Below are positions 11,384 through 24,463 of a DNA stretch of 64,000 bases, in pieces (the first letter of the stretch is position 1; every line of letters begins with the position of its first letter). The stretch lies in assembly GCF_000715075.1 (NCBI RefSeq), contig NC_134089.1, forward strand, positions 106,709,157-106,773,156, given 5' to 3'. The notes below the pieces were generated by a model. The model was not told where the DNA came from. It saw only the letters and a list, made by a program, of their open reading frames with translations, and ran no database searches. This DNA is from Nicotiana tabacum. Lineage: Eukaryota; Streptophyta; Magnoliopsida; Solanales; Solanaceae. Position numbers and translations under genes: made by a program.

Positions 11384-13933
11384 ACTCATCCCATAAATCT
11401 TTTAATTAATTAAAATCAATACTTTTTCTCTACCCAACCCATTATCTTCCCACTCATCCCCATTACATTAAATAAACATATCACACCACCCCATTATATT
11501 TTGTCCCCCATGCTTCACTTAAAATAATACAAGATTCCCCCCACTAAATTTTGTCTTGTCCCCCCTTTATGTTAAACAACTATATCACAACCCACCCCAT
11601 TTTATTTTGTCTCTCATGCTTCATATAAACAATTACAAAATGTACAATTCCTAAACTACCCCTCCGACCTTACTGAAAATTACCAAACTACCCCTGAACG
11701 TACTACAAATTACCAAACTACCCATCAGCTATAACACATCAATTAATCAAACTTAACCAAAATATAGGCAATATGATTAATTTCTAACAATGTTCAAACA
11801 ACAAATTTCATGAACATGATTTCTTCAACATTTCAATAACAAATCACATGAACATGATTTCAACCACAAATCATATGAACACAAATTGAACAACCAAGAA
11901 CAACTAAAATTTGATTGAACAATATTTTTAGCAACAACAAACCTATTTTCGGATTTAAACAACAACAACAATCAAACAAGTATATTTAGATTTCTAAATT
12001 CAATAATATTGAACTTAAAATCAACCATAACAACATTACAACCAACAATTCCTATATCAAACTTAAACAAGATTATGAGACAAATTCAAGAGATAATCAT
12101 AAATGATAAACAAGAAATCAAACTATACAAATTTCGGATTCAAGATCAACAAACATAATATGAACATGAATTAAATCTAAAAATAAAAACGACGGATTCA
12201 AATGATTAAAACCAACATACTTCCTTTATTACAACTAAATTATTTTAGGCAAATGACAAAACAAAACCTAAGAAGAAACAATTATGAATTTAAACTTGAT
12301 CTTAACAATATTAGCAATTTCCGGAAAATACATAAAATACATTAAACAAATTGAAGAAACAATTAATTAAACTTCAATTTGTATCTAACTAATATTAAAC
12401 TAACAAATATTCACTTAAACAATAATACAAACATGAAATAAACATGAAAACAACTAATTAAACTTCTATTTTGAAATCTGAAAATTCATTTTAACAAAGC
12501 ACATGAACATGAACAAACTAGAAAAACGATTTCAACGATGAACAACGAACAAAACAAGAATCGAATATTTAACGATTTTAACTTTGAGAAATATAAAAAC
12601 GAAAATGGACAAAATAAAATTCAAAACTACTAACCGGATTGAAACGAAATATGTATGGACTGACTCGACGAACCTCGACCAAACGACGACGAACACACGA
12701 CATACAGGATCTTGACTGGACGAAAAACCCTCAACCTTTGCCGGACTTTAACCGGACTGCCTTGCGTCGTCAACAACAGTACGATGGTGAGCAACCAAAC
12801 AGCAGACTCATGGGGTCGTCGACGGCAGTACGCAGCAGTGAAGAAGACGAAACAGCGGCGACTGGTTGTGTGCATGAAGTAGATCAAGTGAAGCAGAAGC
12901 AGCAGCTCGGCGCAGTAAAAGGGATGAAACAGGAGCAGAACTCGTCGAGCCATGGACGTCGAGGGTCATCCATGGACGTCGAGCTCGACTTTGAGCTTGA
13001 CATTGAATGACGACGATGAAGCAGGAGCAACTGGGAGATGAAGCAACAACTCGAGACGATGAAACAGTAGCTCGGAGGTGAGGTAGCAGCTGTTCGAGCT
13101 GTCCGACGAGGAGCTGGGCAGCCATGAGAACAACTGGGTCTAGTTTGTTGGTGGTGGTCGACGAGTGGTTTCTGTTTGGTGGTGGTCGACGAGTGGGTGC
13201 CGGACTGGACGACGGGCAGTGACGGGTTCGTGGGGGAGGGTGGTCGACGTTGCAGGCTGGGGTTTGTGGGGGGAGGCAGCCATGGATGGGGTGTTTTGGA
13301 GTTTTGAGGAAGAAGAAGGAAAATGAGGGGGGGTGGCGGATGACTTAGTAGTTTTAGGGTTTTTTTTTTGTTTGTAAAATAATAGGGGTGTTGGGTTATG
13401 GACTGGGTCGACCCAGTTCGAAATGGACTGGGTTGTAGGGAAGATTAGGCCATTTTTTGGGCCTATGGCTTGAAATCAAAGAAGAGGCTCAATTCCGACT
13501 TTCTTTATATTTTCACTCTCTTTCTTCTTTTATTTCTCTAAAACTAAACTATAAAAATACTTAAACTATTATTAAGAATTAAATTAAGTTATAAAAGCGC
13601 AAATTAACTCCCAATAACAATTAACGCACAATTAAGTAATAATTAAGCATAAAATTGTATATTTGGACATTAAATGCTAAAAATGCAAACGATGCCTATT
13701 TTTGTAATTTTAATTTTTGTAAAACAAATTTAATTACTAACAATTGTAGAATTAAATCCTACATGCAAAATGCGACATATTTTTGTATTTTTATTAATTT
13801 AGCAAATAAACAACGCACAGACAAGTACAAATAATTATTCAAAATATCACAAAATTGCACACCAAAGAAAAATCATTTTATTTTTGAATTTTTGGGAGTA
13901 ATTCTCATATTGGGCAAAAATCACGTGCTTACA

Positions 13934-13951
13934 GCTGCCCCTCTTTGCCCG
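13934..13951 (-). promoter_or_regulatory. Polypurine tract of element A
   Basis: On the minus strand CGGGCAAAGAGGGGCAGC abuts the LTR start TGTAAGCACG. The purine-rich core AAAGAGGGG is the expected primer for plus-strand DNA synthesis. The same sequence precedes the 3' LTR of B. Confidence 0.85.
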
Positions 13952-14060
13952 AAGACACGAAGGGTTTTCGTGCAAAGATAAAGCGAGCGATTTTTGCCAA
14001 TCCGAGTACTCCGTGTGAAGCATTGTTTTGAAAAAGATTTGACCGAACCTTTGCTTAAGA

Positions 14061-14108
14061 GGTTTCCTACATATCCTGGGCTAAACAGGAATCAGGTCAA
14101 TGTAGTTC
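14061..14108 (-). promoter_or_regulatory. Recurrent hairpin SL1, copy A4 (upstream of the PPT)
   Basis: The outer stem CTACA/TGTAG (14067-14071 with 14101-14105) encloses an inner stem TCCTG/CAGGA (14074-14078 with 14086-14090). Both the CTACR outer arm and the covarying inner stem match the family seen at three other junctions of A and at four of B. Confidence 0.75.
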
Positions 14109-14436
14109 GGGAAGTTTTGGTAGCTGGGACTACCGTGGGACTGCAATGTTACTGTTGTTGCATGTTATTACCACTGCTTACCGATCTCCTTGTTACACCA
14201 TGCTTAAAAGAAAACAAGAAGCTAGGCTAGAGTACAATTTGTTTTTGTTGCCTTGCTTCCTTGTCTGCTTGCATTTTTTCCGGTGTTTTTCTTCTTTTGA
14301 CACATGTACTTGAGTTTGTACTGTGACCTCTTGTTGCAACCTTCTGTTTCCCGGTGCCGGGGAATTTTGTTGTTTCCTGCTGGGGATTCCTATTGTAACC
14401 CTCTGTTTTATTGTCCTCTGACTTGATCTTGAAATG

Positions 14437-15300
14437 TATGCCTCTGTTCTATGGGCGGGCTCCCAACTTCAATACTTGAAATTAAAGACTGAAATGTATG
14501 CCTCTGTTATCTGGGCGGGCTCCCAACTTCAATGCTTGAAATGTAAAGACTGAAAGTATGCCTCTGTTATCTGGGCGGGCTCCCAACTTCAACAACTGAA
14601 ATGTAAAGACTGAAATGTATGCCTCCGTTATCTGGGCGGGCTCCCAACTTCAATGCTTGAAATGTAAAGACTGAAAGTATGCCTCTGTTATCTGGGCGGG
14701 CTCCCAACTTCAACAACTGAAATGTAAAGACTGAAATGTATGCCTCTGTTATCTGGGCGGGCTCCCAACTTCAATGCTTGAAATATAAAGACTGAAATGT
14801 ATGCCTCTGTTATCTGGGCGGGCTCCCAACTTCAACGCTTGAAATATAAAGACTGAAATGTATGCCTCTGTTATCTGGGCGGGCTCCCAACTTCAACGCT
14901 TGAAATATAAAGACTGAAATGTATGCCTCTGTTCTATGGGCGGGCTCCCAACTCCAACAACAACTTTAAAAATAAACGTCATTCCTCTCTTCAGGCGGGC
15001 TCCTGACTTCGACCAATAAATCGTCATTATGTTATTCAGGGGGGCTCCTGACTTCAACCAATACTTGAACTATGTGTCTCCGTTCTTCAGGCGGACTCCT
15101 GATTTCTAAATTTAAAATTAAATGTCTCTATTCTCCAGGCAGACTTCTGACTTTTAAAATTTAAACTATGTGTCTCTGTTCTTCAGGCGGACTCCTGACA
15201 TCAAACTTGAAAAGTATGTCTCTGTTCTCCAGGCGGACTCCTGACTTTTAAAATTTAAACTGTATGTCTCCATTCTTCAGGCGGACTCCTGACAACTTGC
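14437..15300 (-). repeat. Tandem repeat array in the 3' region of element A
   Basis: About nine copies of a 60-bp monomer (plus-strand core GGGCGGGCTCCCAACTTCAA followed by a CTTGAAAT-type linker, 14437-14960) run into about seven copies of a related, shorter monomer with core CAGGCGGACTCCTGACTT (14990-15300). Ogre-type elements commonly carry tandem repeats between integrase and the 3' LTR. No coding frame is supported here. Confidence 0.9.
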
Positions 15301-15820
15301 ATTTATCCTGATTAGTGTTTGTTTTTCCCTCCTGGAGAATTCCTCTTCAACAACTAACTTTTCTCCCCCTTTTTGTTTGAGCTTTCGCCTTTCCCACGAC
15401 ATTTCCCAATCATTTCACCGATGAAACTTCCGTTAATTTCCTGTATTCCACTTGACATCAAGTTGTTTTTGACATGATCTGACCACGTTGTGCTTTACAA
15501 TTCTAGAAGCTAATAGTGAACTTTGAAGTCCCTTCTGATTGCATTGAACAAAACTGGCACTGAAACATCTCAGCTAGATAAAACCCTCAAAAGAAAATGA
15601 AATGCAATGATTTTTGAGTTAAGGATAAGAAGAATCCAAAACCAGATGACTGTTTGAAAAGAGAAGGAAAAGAAACTTATCTGAGCGAGACAACTAGTAC
15701 CAATGGTCAAGACATGCATTTTGGATTAATCAGCCCAATCTATCCAACCAAACAACTCTCAATTGCCGTACCTCATTGCCCAGAACTTCCATCACTTGTT
15801 TGATTTATCCAGACCTCAAC
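15301..15820. other. Unassigned part of the 3' region of A
   Basis: This stretch between the tandem array and hairpin set SL2 has no gene, repeat or motif that I can support. It is part of the untranslated 3' region of element A. Confidence 0.6.
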
Positions 15821-16002
15821 CTTGTTTCCCTGCGGTACCGCGAAACGGTTTCTATCAACAGACCTTTCTCAGTTTTCCATTTCTTATCTTACCTTCGCCT
15901 TGAGGTGCCCGTAAAGGTTTTCACTAACACGACTCTCTCATTTATTTTTCTCTCAGCTCCCGTCGCCTTAAGGTGCCCGTGAGGGTTTTCACCCATAAGA
16001 CT
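15821..16002 (-). repeat. Hairpin repeat set SL2 of element A (about three copies)
   Basis: On the minus strand, units at about 15962-16001, 15896-15935 and 15821-15872 contain GAGAGTC, then an upstream arm, GAAAACC, and a complementary downstream arm ending in AAGG. The first reads CTTATGGGTG with CACCTTAAG. The same unit occurs three times at the equivalent place in B, with complementary changes in the stem. Confidence 0.75.
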
Positions 16003-16295
16003 CTCTCATTTATTTTTGTTCTTCTTGCTCGAACCAGAGTGTTGCCCCTGTCGTGGGTTATTCCTACCTGTTCATCTTGGCATTTCTCAAAACTGATCAT
16101 AAGGTCTTTCTTTGGACCGTAATGTAGGCTTTTGGATTGAGTTAGAAAGAAAGGTATAAAAGGCTCAAAACAGTTCAAATGGGTTCAAATTACAACTTTC
16201 GGAATCCCAATTTCATAACAATCACCACTTCTGCCCCAGTTTCTTGCTTGGGGATTTTTGGATTTCTATTTGGTATGACTGAACCTCGGAGTAAG

Positions 16296-16337
16296 GCTGC
16301 CTACGTACCCTTTCGAGATCAAGTCAAACGTAGTTCA
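16296..16337 (-). promoter_or_regulatory. Recurrent hairpin SL1, copy A3 (downstream of pol)
   Basis: The outer stem CTACG/CGTAG (16301-16305 with 16329-16333) is intact. The inner stem is weaker than in the other copies (CTC with GGG, needing a G:U pair). It lies about 310 bp beyond the pol stop, as does B3 (213 bp). Confidence 0.65.
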
Positions 16338-16369
16338 CTTCATAGAGACTACGTTGTTATGTTTATCTT

Positions 16370-16460
16370 CTTTCCTTTTTTTTCTTCACTTTTCTTTCTT
16401 TTCTTTTTCTTCTTTTCTTTTTCTTTTTCTTTTCTTTTTTTTTCTTTTCTTACCTTCTTT
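16370..16460. repeat. Polypyrimidine (T/C) low-complexity tract
   Basis: An almost pure T/C run on the plus strand, purine-rich on the coding strand of A, lies in the 3' region of element A close to the pol stop. The ORFs on either strand across it are low-complexity artefacts. Confidence 0.85.
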
Positions 16461-16647
16461 TCTTTATGTTCGGCACTTGTGTTCTCTGATAATGCCGCTG
16501 ATTCCGAAAGAGGTGTATGAAAAATAAGTAAGGCTCGAAGGGGATAACAAGGGATATGAGTGTTTGGATAGCAGAACAAAATGTCTTCATCATTTCAATC
16601 TTTAAGATATGCCAAATACGAACAGATACATTCAGAAAATAAAGAAA

Positions 16648-19600
16648 TCATACATAATATCTCTTGACCGCATCGGAATTGATGGTCATTTCTACACATT
16701 TTCCTTCCACATCTGTCAAATACAATGCTCCATTAGACAACACTCTGGTTACCACAAATGGTCCCTGCCAGTTTGGGGAAAATTTTCCTTTTGCCTCAGC
16801 CCAATGAGGCAAGATCCGCCTCAGTACTAATTGCCCGACATCAAATTTCCTTAGACGTACCTTTTTGTTGTATGCTCTTGCCATTCTTCGTTGGTACAGT
16901 TGGCCATGACACACTGATGCCAATCTTTTCTCATCGATCAAGCTCAACTGCTCAAGACGGCTTTTCACCCATTCATCATCATCGATCTCAGCCTCTGCAA
17001 TGATTCGCAGAGATGGGATTTCCACTTCTGCGGGTATTACTGCCTCGGTACAGTATACCAATGAGTAAGGAGTCGCTCCTACCGAGGTACGCATGGTGGT
17101 GCGATATCCTAACAATGCAAAAGGCAATTTCTCGTGCCATTGTCTAGATCCTTCAACCATCTTCCGGAGTATTTTCTTTATGTTCTTATTGGCCGCTTCA
17201 CCCGCACCATTTGCCTTGGGACGGTACGGAGTAGAGTGCTTGTGAGCAATCTTAAACTGCTCACATGTCTTCTTCATCAAATGACTATTAAGATTAGCCC
17301 CATTATCTGTGATGATTACCTTTGGGATCCCAAACCGACAGATGATATTTGCATGCACGAAGTCAACTACAGCCTTCTTGGTCACAGACTTGAATGTCTT
17401 CGCTTCCACCCATTTGGTAAAATAATCTATAGCTACCAAGATAAACCTGTGCCCATTTGATGCTGCTGGATCAATTGGCCCAATAACATCCATGCCCCAT
17501 GCAACAAAAGGCCATGGCGCGGATATCGTATGTAATTCTGATGGTGGAGCATGAATCAAATCTCCATGTATTTAGCATTGATGACACTTACGTACAAAAA
17601 TGATACAATCTCGCTCCATTGTGAGCCAATAATAACCTGCTCAGAGAATCTTCTTTGCTAGAACATACCCACTCATATGCGGTCCGCAAACTCCGGAATG
17701 CACCTCAGTCATGATAGTTGTGGCCTGCCGTGCATCTATACATCTCAACAGACCGAGCTCTGGCGTTCTTTTGTACAGTACTCCTCCACTAAGGAAAAAC
17801 CCACTTGCCAACCGTCGAATTGTTATTTTCTGATCACCGGTGGCCTGCGTTGGATATACTCCCGCTTTGATGTACTCTTTGATATCATGGAACCACGGCT
17901 CTCCATCAATTTCCTCCTCTATCACATTACAGTAAGCATGCTGATCACGGACTTGAATCTGCAATGGATCAACATAGGCCTTATTTGGATGGTGCAACAT
18001 TGACGCCAAAGTAGCCAAAGCGTCAGCAACCTCATTATGAATCCTTGGAATGTGTCTGAATTCTATGGCCTGAAAACGTTGGCAAAGCTCATGCAGACAC
18101 TGCCGATACGGTATAAGCTTCAAGTCTCGTGTTTCCCATTCCCCTTGAATCTGGTGTACCAGTAAGTCCGAGTCACCCATGACCAAGACTTCCCGTACAT
18201 CCTTATCCACAGCTAATCTCAATCCCAATATACACGCCTCATATTCTGCCATGTTGTTTGTACAGTAGAAACGAAGCCGAGCTGTAACGGGGTAATGCTG
18301 ACCTGTTTCCGAAATAAGTATTGCTCCTATTCCCACACCCTTCATATTTGCAGCCCCATCGAAGAAAAGTTTCCATCCCGACTTCTCAGCTTGTTCTAAT
18401 TCTTTAATGTGCATTACTTCTTCATCAGGGAAATAAGTTTTCAAAGGCTCATAATCTTCATCAACGGGGTTCTCATCCAAGTGATCGGCTAATGCCTGTG
18501 CTTTCATGGCAGTTCGTGTCACATAGACAATGTCGAACTCTGTAAGTAAGATCTGCCACTTTGCAAGCCTTCCTGTGGGCATGGGTTTCTGAAAAATATA
18601 CTTCAACGGGTCCAAGCGAGATATAAGGTAAGTGGTGTAAGATGACAAGTAATGTTTCAATTTCTGTGCCACCCAAGTTAGGGCACAACATGTCCTTTCC
18701 AGATGAGTATACTTGACCTCGTAAGATGTGAACTTCTTACTGAGATAGTAGATAGCCTGCTCCTTTCTGCCCGTAACATCATGCTGCCCCAGTACACAGC
18801 CGAATGAACTGTCCATAACTGTCAGATACAGAATCAAAGGCCTCTCTGGTTCTGGTGGGACCAACACGGGTGGGTTTGACAAATACCCCTTTATCTTATC
18901 AAAAGCCTCCTGGCATTCATCAGTCCATTTGACCGCGGCATCTTTCTTTAACAATTTGAAAATTGGTTCACACGTTGCCGTGAGCTGAGCAATGAACCTG
19001 CTGATATAGTTCAGTCTTCCCAACAAACTCATCACCTCGGTTATGTTTCTTGGAGGTGGCAACTCCTGAATAGCTTTGATTTTTGACGGGTCTAATTCAA
19101 TACCCCTCCGGCTAACTATAAATCCCAACAACTTCCCAGATGGCACCCCAAAAACACATTTCGCAGGATTGAGCTTAAGATTGTACCTGAGAAGCCTTTG
19201 AAAGAATTTTCTCAAATCTCTGACATGGTCAGATTGCTGTCTAGACTTCACGATCACATCATCCATGTATACCTCAATTTCTTTATGTATCATATCATGG
19301 AAGATAATTGTCATGGCCCTCATATAAGTTGCCCCAGCATTTTTCAAACCAAACGGTATGACCCGATAACAATACGTTCCCCACGGCGTGATGAATGTCG
19401 TCTTTTCTGCATCTTCCTTATCCATTAGAATCTGATGATAACCCGCATAACAATCCACCAAAGAGCCAATATCATGTTTGGCACAATTGTCGATCAGTAT
19501 ATGGATGTTTGGCAGTGGGAAATTATCTTTTGGGCTTACTTTGTTAAGGTCTCGATAATCGACGCACACCCTGGTCTTGCCATCTTTCTTTGGCACAGGC

Positions 19601-20125
19601 ACGACATTGGCTAACCAAGTGGGGTACCGTGTAACCTGAATGACCCTTGCCTCAAACTGCTTGGAGATCTCTTCTTTGATCTTCACACTTATGTCTGTTT
19701 TGAACTTTCTCAACTTCTGCTTGACAGGGAGGAGTGCTGGATCAGTGGGCAATTTATGAACCACCAAATCGGTGCTTAGACCCGGCATATCATCATATGA
19801 CCATGCAAAAATGTCTTTGTACTCATGCAATACTTTAATTATCTCCTCCTTGAGTTGTGGCTCCAAATGAACACTTATTTTAGTTTCCCGTACATTATCT
19901 TGGTCCCCTAGATTAACTGCTTCTGTGTCATTTAGGTTAGGTTTGGGTTTTTCTTCAAAGTGACTTAATTCTTTACTAATTTGCTCATAAGCTTCATCAT
20001 TATTACAATCCATCCCATCATCACACTCGATCTCTTGTATTATTACTTCTGAACTAGATTGGCTTTTAAAACTGGGCCGAAGATTCCTCATGCATGTCAT
20101 GTCATTGATATCAGCATAAAAAGAA
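16648..20125 (-). pseudogene. Pol of element A: RT, two RNase H domains, integrase (two nonsense codons)
   Basis: After the intron acceptor at 20126 one frame runs to the natural stop at 16648. RT carries CVDYRDLNK, VIPFGLKNAGATY and VYMDDVIVKS. The gypsy RNase H follows (VLGQHDVTGRKEQAIYYLSK), then the archaeal-type RNase H (LFFDGAA, MAEYEACILGLRL, MGDSDLLVHQ, NEVADALATLAS). Integrase follows with a GPHMSGY/CHQC zinc region, WGMDVIGP, ITDNGAN and a catalytic Glu in GEAANK, ending in SDAVKRYYV as in B. Two stops, TGA at 17641-17643 (CGA in B) and TAA at 17572-17574 (CAG in B), hit the integrase zinc region. All visible RT and RNase H catalytic residues are present. Confidence 0.93.
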
Positions 20126-20298
20126 CTGTACAAAGAAAAGAAAAGAAAATGGAAAGAGAATTAGGGACGAAGAAAATTGCATTTCATTAAACGTAAAGAC
20201 AACAAGGTTTTAACTCATCCAAACGGACGGAACATAACAACTGGATTACAAACCCTGGAATAATCCAGGTGACAAAAAGGAAAAAAAAAACCCACTAC
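20126..20298 (-). other. Predicted intron between protease and RT, element A (173 bp)
   Basis: On the minus strand the donor TG|GTAGTG overlaps the gag-pro stop and the acceptor is TTTGTACAG|TTCT after a pyrimidine-rich tract. Removal joins the two frames in phase 2. Element B has the same donor, acceptor and phase with a 164-bp intron. The RT frame has no ATG of its own near its start. An intron at this place has been reported for Ogre elements. Confidence 0.75.
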
Positions 20299-23200
20299 CA
20301 CGACTCCCTCCGAACTGGAAGAGGAGTAGCTTCCCAATTGTTGATGTTAGCACGTGGTCCGATGTACTGTATGTCTGCTCTGCTTGACCCTTCCCCGGCC
20401 TCAACCATGTTTTCTTCAGCAAATACTTTCTCAAACACCTTATCCAAATTCCCATCCGCCTCAATTAACGAACCTGGCATCTTTGCCAATGACTATTTCT
20501 TAATACTTGGTCTGGCGAAGGACCTGGACAATCGAGGAATTAGTTTTAGGGATCACCCAAGCTTTCTTCTTCAATTTACGGGCCTTTCTGACATCTGCCG
20601 CTGTTGGTTTGAACCCTAACCCGAAGGTGTCCAAATTTTTGGGCAAAGACACAGGTTGAGTAATGCCCTGCAGTTCAACCCCCAAACCCTTCCCGGGTAC
20701 GAACCCGTTATTCAACATTTCTGACACTACCATGACGGTCGCAGCTGACACCCTAGGACATGGCATGCTTTTACCCTCAGGCACCCTGCTCACCGGAACC
20801 GTGTCGAGGATCTGATACACCCATGGCCCCTTATCATCTTCGGTCTCTATAAAGGGTACAATGGCATCATTCATGGCGCATGTGGGATCTTCCCCATGTA
20901 ACACAATTTCTTGTCTGTCCCACTCAAATTTGATCATTTGGTGCAGTGTGGAGGGCACGGCTTTTGCCGCATGAATCCACGGTCGACCCAACAAAAGATT
21001 ATAGGATACTGCAGCATCCAACACCTGAAATTCCATCGTGAACTCGACTGGGCCAATAGTCAATTCGAGTACAATATCCCCTACCGTGTTTGTTCCCCCT
21101 CCATCGAACCCTCGAACACAAATGCTATTTTTGCGAATTCTATCCTCATCAATCTTTAACTTGTTCAATGTGGATAACGTGCAAATATTAGCGCTCGACC
21201 CGTTATCGATTAGTGCCCGAGTAACCATTGAACCTTCACATTTGACCGTCAAATAGAGAGCCTTGTTGTGTTCTGTGCCTTCCATAGGCAATTCATCATC
21301 AGAAAATGCTACCCTGTTCACTTCAAAGATCTTGTTGGCAATTGTCTCTAAATGGTTTACTGAAATTTTGTCAGGCACATGAGCCTCATTCAATATCTTC
21401 ATTAAAGCTCGGCAATGCTCATCAGAGTGAATTAATAATGACAACAACGAGATTTGGGCCGGTGTTTTTCTCAGTTGCTCAACAATGGAATAATCTTGTC
21501 CTTTCATCTTTTTCAGAAACTCTTTTGCCTCTTTTTCCGTTACAGCTTTTTTAACTGGCACTGGATTGTCTTTTGCACCTTTAGCTTTTCTCAACTCTTC
21601 GGGGGCGAAACAACGTCCCGACCGGGTGAGTCCCTGTGCTTCACAACTTTCTTCCTCAATTTCCTTTCCTTTGTATGTCACCACTACCTTGTCATATTTC
21701 CAGGGTACGGCTTTGCTATCAACCATGGGTAACTGGACTACCGGTTTTATTACAATCGGTTCTACATAGGCTCCCTTCACAACCACCACGGGCGCGGATA
21801 CTGACCTTGGTACCACTATCTTGACTGGCTTCTACTTTTTCTCGGCCGCAAATGGTCCCTCTCCCATTACTAGCACTGGCTTGTCTTTTATTGTTTTTAA
21901 CTGAACCACTGGCCTTGCACTCACTGTCTTTTCTTTGGTTTCCGTAGAACGAATCACCATAACCACCTGCGAAGGTTTCTTAAGCTCTGCCCCTTTATGT
22001 ATCAGTTCGATCATGTTGGCCTCATAATGCGCTGGTAACGGATTTTGATTGATGTTCGGGGCCTCTGGAGCCTGTACCTCAATACGGCGATTATCAATGA
22101 GCTCTTGGATTGCATTTTTCAACTTCCAACATTTTTCAGTATCGTGCCCCGGCATCCCTGAGCAATACTCGCAGCTAACAGAGTGATCCAGGTTTCTGGG
22201 AAGAGGATTTGGTGCTTTGGATTCAACTGGGGTCAGCATCCCCAACTGTTTCAATCTGTGGAAGAGAGAAGTGTAAGATTCTCCCAGCGGAGTAAATGTT
22301 TTTTTGTTTGGGGCCTTCTCATTTCTAAAAGCTTGGTTTGAGAGGAAGCTGGTTCCTGGTCTGTTAGCCCTGGGAGGTGGATAGGTGTTTTGTGGGTGTG
22401 GCTGTGTATTTTGGGGACTTGGTGTACGCCATTGCGAGTGCACTGGGGGTTGAGTGTAAGTCTGGGCGTGGTGAATAGAAAAGTGTGGTTCTGGTGGTGG
22501 ATAATAGTGTTGCGGTGGACCATATGGGGTATATTGATAGTTTGGGTGGTGGGGTCTGGGTTGGTTGTAGTAGAGTGGACGGTTATTGTGCCTGGACCAA
22601 ACATTAGCTTCAACTGTAGCAACTTCTTCTTTCTTCTTCTTCCCCAGTACACCACCAGTACCGCTTTGGATGGCCTGGGTGGTTGCTTTCAACGCCGAGT
22701 AGCTCAAGATCTTGTTAGATTTCAATCCTTCTTCAATCATGGCTCCCATCTTTACCACTTCATTAAACGACTTCCCGACAGATGTCACTAGATAACCAAA
22801 ATAGGCAGGTTCCAATATTTGCAAGAAGTAATCTACCATCTCACTCTCCCGCATGGGAGGATCAACCCTTGCAGCTTGTTCCCTCCAGCGGAAACCAAAC
22901 TCTCTAAAACTTTCCCCAGGCTTCTTTTCTAGTTTCAACAATGATAGACGATCAGGGACTATTTTGAGGTTATATTGAAAATGGCCAATGAATGCCTGGG
23001 CCAAATCATCCCATGTATACCATCTGCCGGGGTCTTGCCTCGTGTACCATTCTAGCGCTGACCCGCTCAGGCTTTGCCCGAAATATGCTATCAAAAACTC
23101 ATCCTTTCCCCCGTCCCCTCTCATTTTGCTACAGAAATCACGCAGATGGGCTACTGGGTCATCGTGCCCCTCATATAAGTCAAACTTCGGCATTTTAAAC

Positions 23201-23820
23201 CCCGCAGGCAACTGTACATCAGGAAAAGGGCACAAATCTTTGTATGCGACACTAACTTGGTTTCCTAAACCATGCATGTTCCTGAAGGATTGCTCCAGGC
23301 TTTTGACTTTACGAATTACCTCCTCTTGTTCTATATTCTTAACCGCTTTCTCAACTTCTCCCAAGATTTCAAAATGGGGAGAGTAGACTGGCTCAGGCGC
23401 TTTGAAAGTAGGTTTGGGAGGGTAATATTGGGTGTCGTGAGCTTGAAATAGCGGCTCACTGGATGATCTATGTAGTGGAGCTGGGGGAGGTGCCACAAAG
23501 ACGGGAACCATGGTTAGTGGAGGGTTTTGTTTGGAGGGTGGAGCTGGGGGAGCGTATGACGTGGTACCATAACCCTGGGCCTGATAAGGGAAAGCTGAAG
23601 ATGTGTGGGAAGTGGTAGGCTCCTGAGCTTGAGCAAATGGTGGGATGTAAGATGGGTTGGCAGGATATAGTGGTGCTGGGTGTCCCTGCGACCATGCCTG
23701 ATGCATTTCAGCCATTTGTGCTTTTAATTTCCTCATCCCTTCTTTCATAACACCCACATCTGTTACCTCAACCTCATTCGAAGGGTCTACAATGCTGATT
23801 TTCGAATCCTGCCCTGTCAT
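20299..23820 (-). pseudogene. Gag-protease of element A with G-patch-like tail (one stop, one frameshift)
   Basis: The first ATG of this frame is at 23820 (MTGQDS), the same relative start as in B; the open frame extends further upstream only without an ATG. In order it carries a short helical segment, a Pro-rich region, the gag domain (FKMPKFDLYEGHDDPVAHL, WYTRQDPGRW, FREFGFRWREQAARVDPP), a CX2CX5HX4C knuckle (CEYCSGMPGHDTEKC), the protease (ALIDNGSSANIC) and a G-patch-like block (MLNNGFVPGKGLGVEL, then GLGF). A TAG at 21832-21834 stops gag in frame, and a frame change near 20495 separates the last 64 codons. Both breaks would abolish a full product. Confidence 0.92.
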
Positions 23821-24198
23821 TTTTACTTGATCTTTCGACCGGGTGTTGTAGGGATGAGTTGCCAGAATTGCCAATCAATTAACCACCTGCCTAATATCAC
23901 ACATTTAGACAACCACTTTGTTAGCGATTAGGTCTCAACAGATTTAACAACCACACGTTGGCATGAATGCACTTATACAATTATTCCTTTCTATTATGCG
24001 TTTGCCCGATTGCATGCGTCATCCCGGCATTTCATTCCTTGTTTCATTTTTCTTCTCCTTGCCTTATCCCTCTCTTGTGCTTTTTCTTTTCTCTCTCTTG
24101 TTTTTCCGCTCTCTTCTTTCTTTCTATTTTTTTTGGTTTTCCTTATATTTTCCTTTTCATTCTTTTTGTTTTCTTTTCGGTTATGGTCGAATCTTATG

Positions 24199-24247
24199 GA
24201 GATTGCCTACGTATCGTGACCCCGCACGAATCAAACCAAGCGTAGTA
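24199..24247 (-). promoter_or_regulatory. Recurrent hairpin SL1, copy A2 (between ORF1 and gag)
   Basis: The outer stem CTACG/CGTAG (24207-24211 with 24241-24245) encloses the inner stem TCGTG/CACGA (24214-24218 with 24225-24229). The inner arms differ from those of A1 and A4 but stay complementary. It lies about 380 bp from the gag ATG and 220 bp beyond the ORF1 stop. Confidence 0.8.
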
Positions 24248-24463
24248 CATGAAGATAAATGTAAAAATAAGGGTGGAAATAAAATGCTCAACTTTCATTA
24301 ATAAACAGACTCTTACAAACTCGACATCTTTTGTTTTGGAAAGAAACTAACAAACGCAATCTGAAAGCAAACAAAAACTCTAAGTTTGCAAATATACTCA
24401 ATCCAGAAAGATAACGGACGTACAAAAGACTACCTCAAAATGGTAGACAATCACAGACACGGA

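Larger units (their letters stand above)
5580..13933 (-). repeat. 3' LTR of element A (two pieces, 5580-6595 and 10872-13933)
   Basis: Excluding solo LTR S and one catac copy, the two pieces total about 4078 bp and align along their length with the 5' LTR at 28133-32233 (4101 bp). The plus-strand sequence starts TGTCACAG and ends GTGCTTACA, and the PPT is adjacent at 13934. Small ORFs here (for example 5560-5790, 12630-12953 and 12639-13010) are LTR sequence read by chance, including an antisense U5 frame that recurs wherever U5 recurs. The GC-richer stretch at about 12690-13330 is U3. Confidence 0.95.

Noticed and set aside
16349..16579. Lys/Glu-rich ORF on the minus strand, possibly nuclear
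   Set aside because: It is a translation of the polypyrimidine tract and has no other content.
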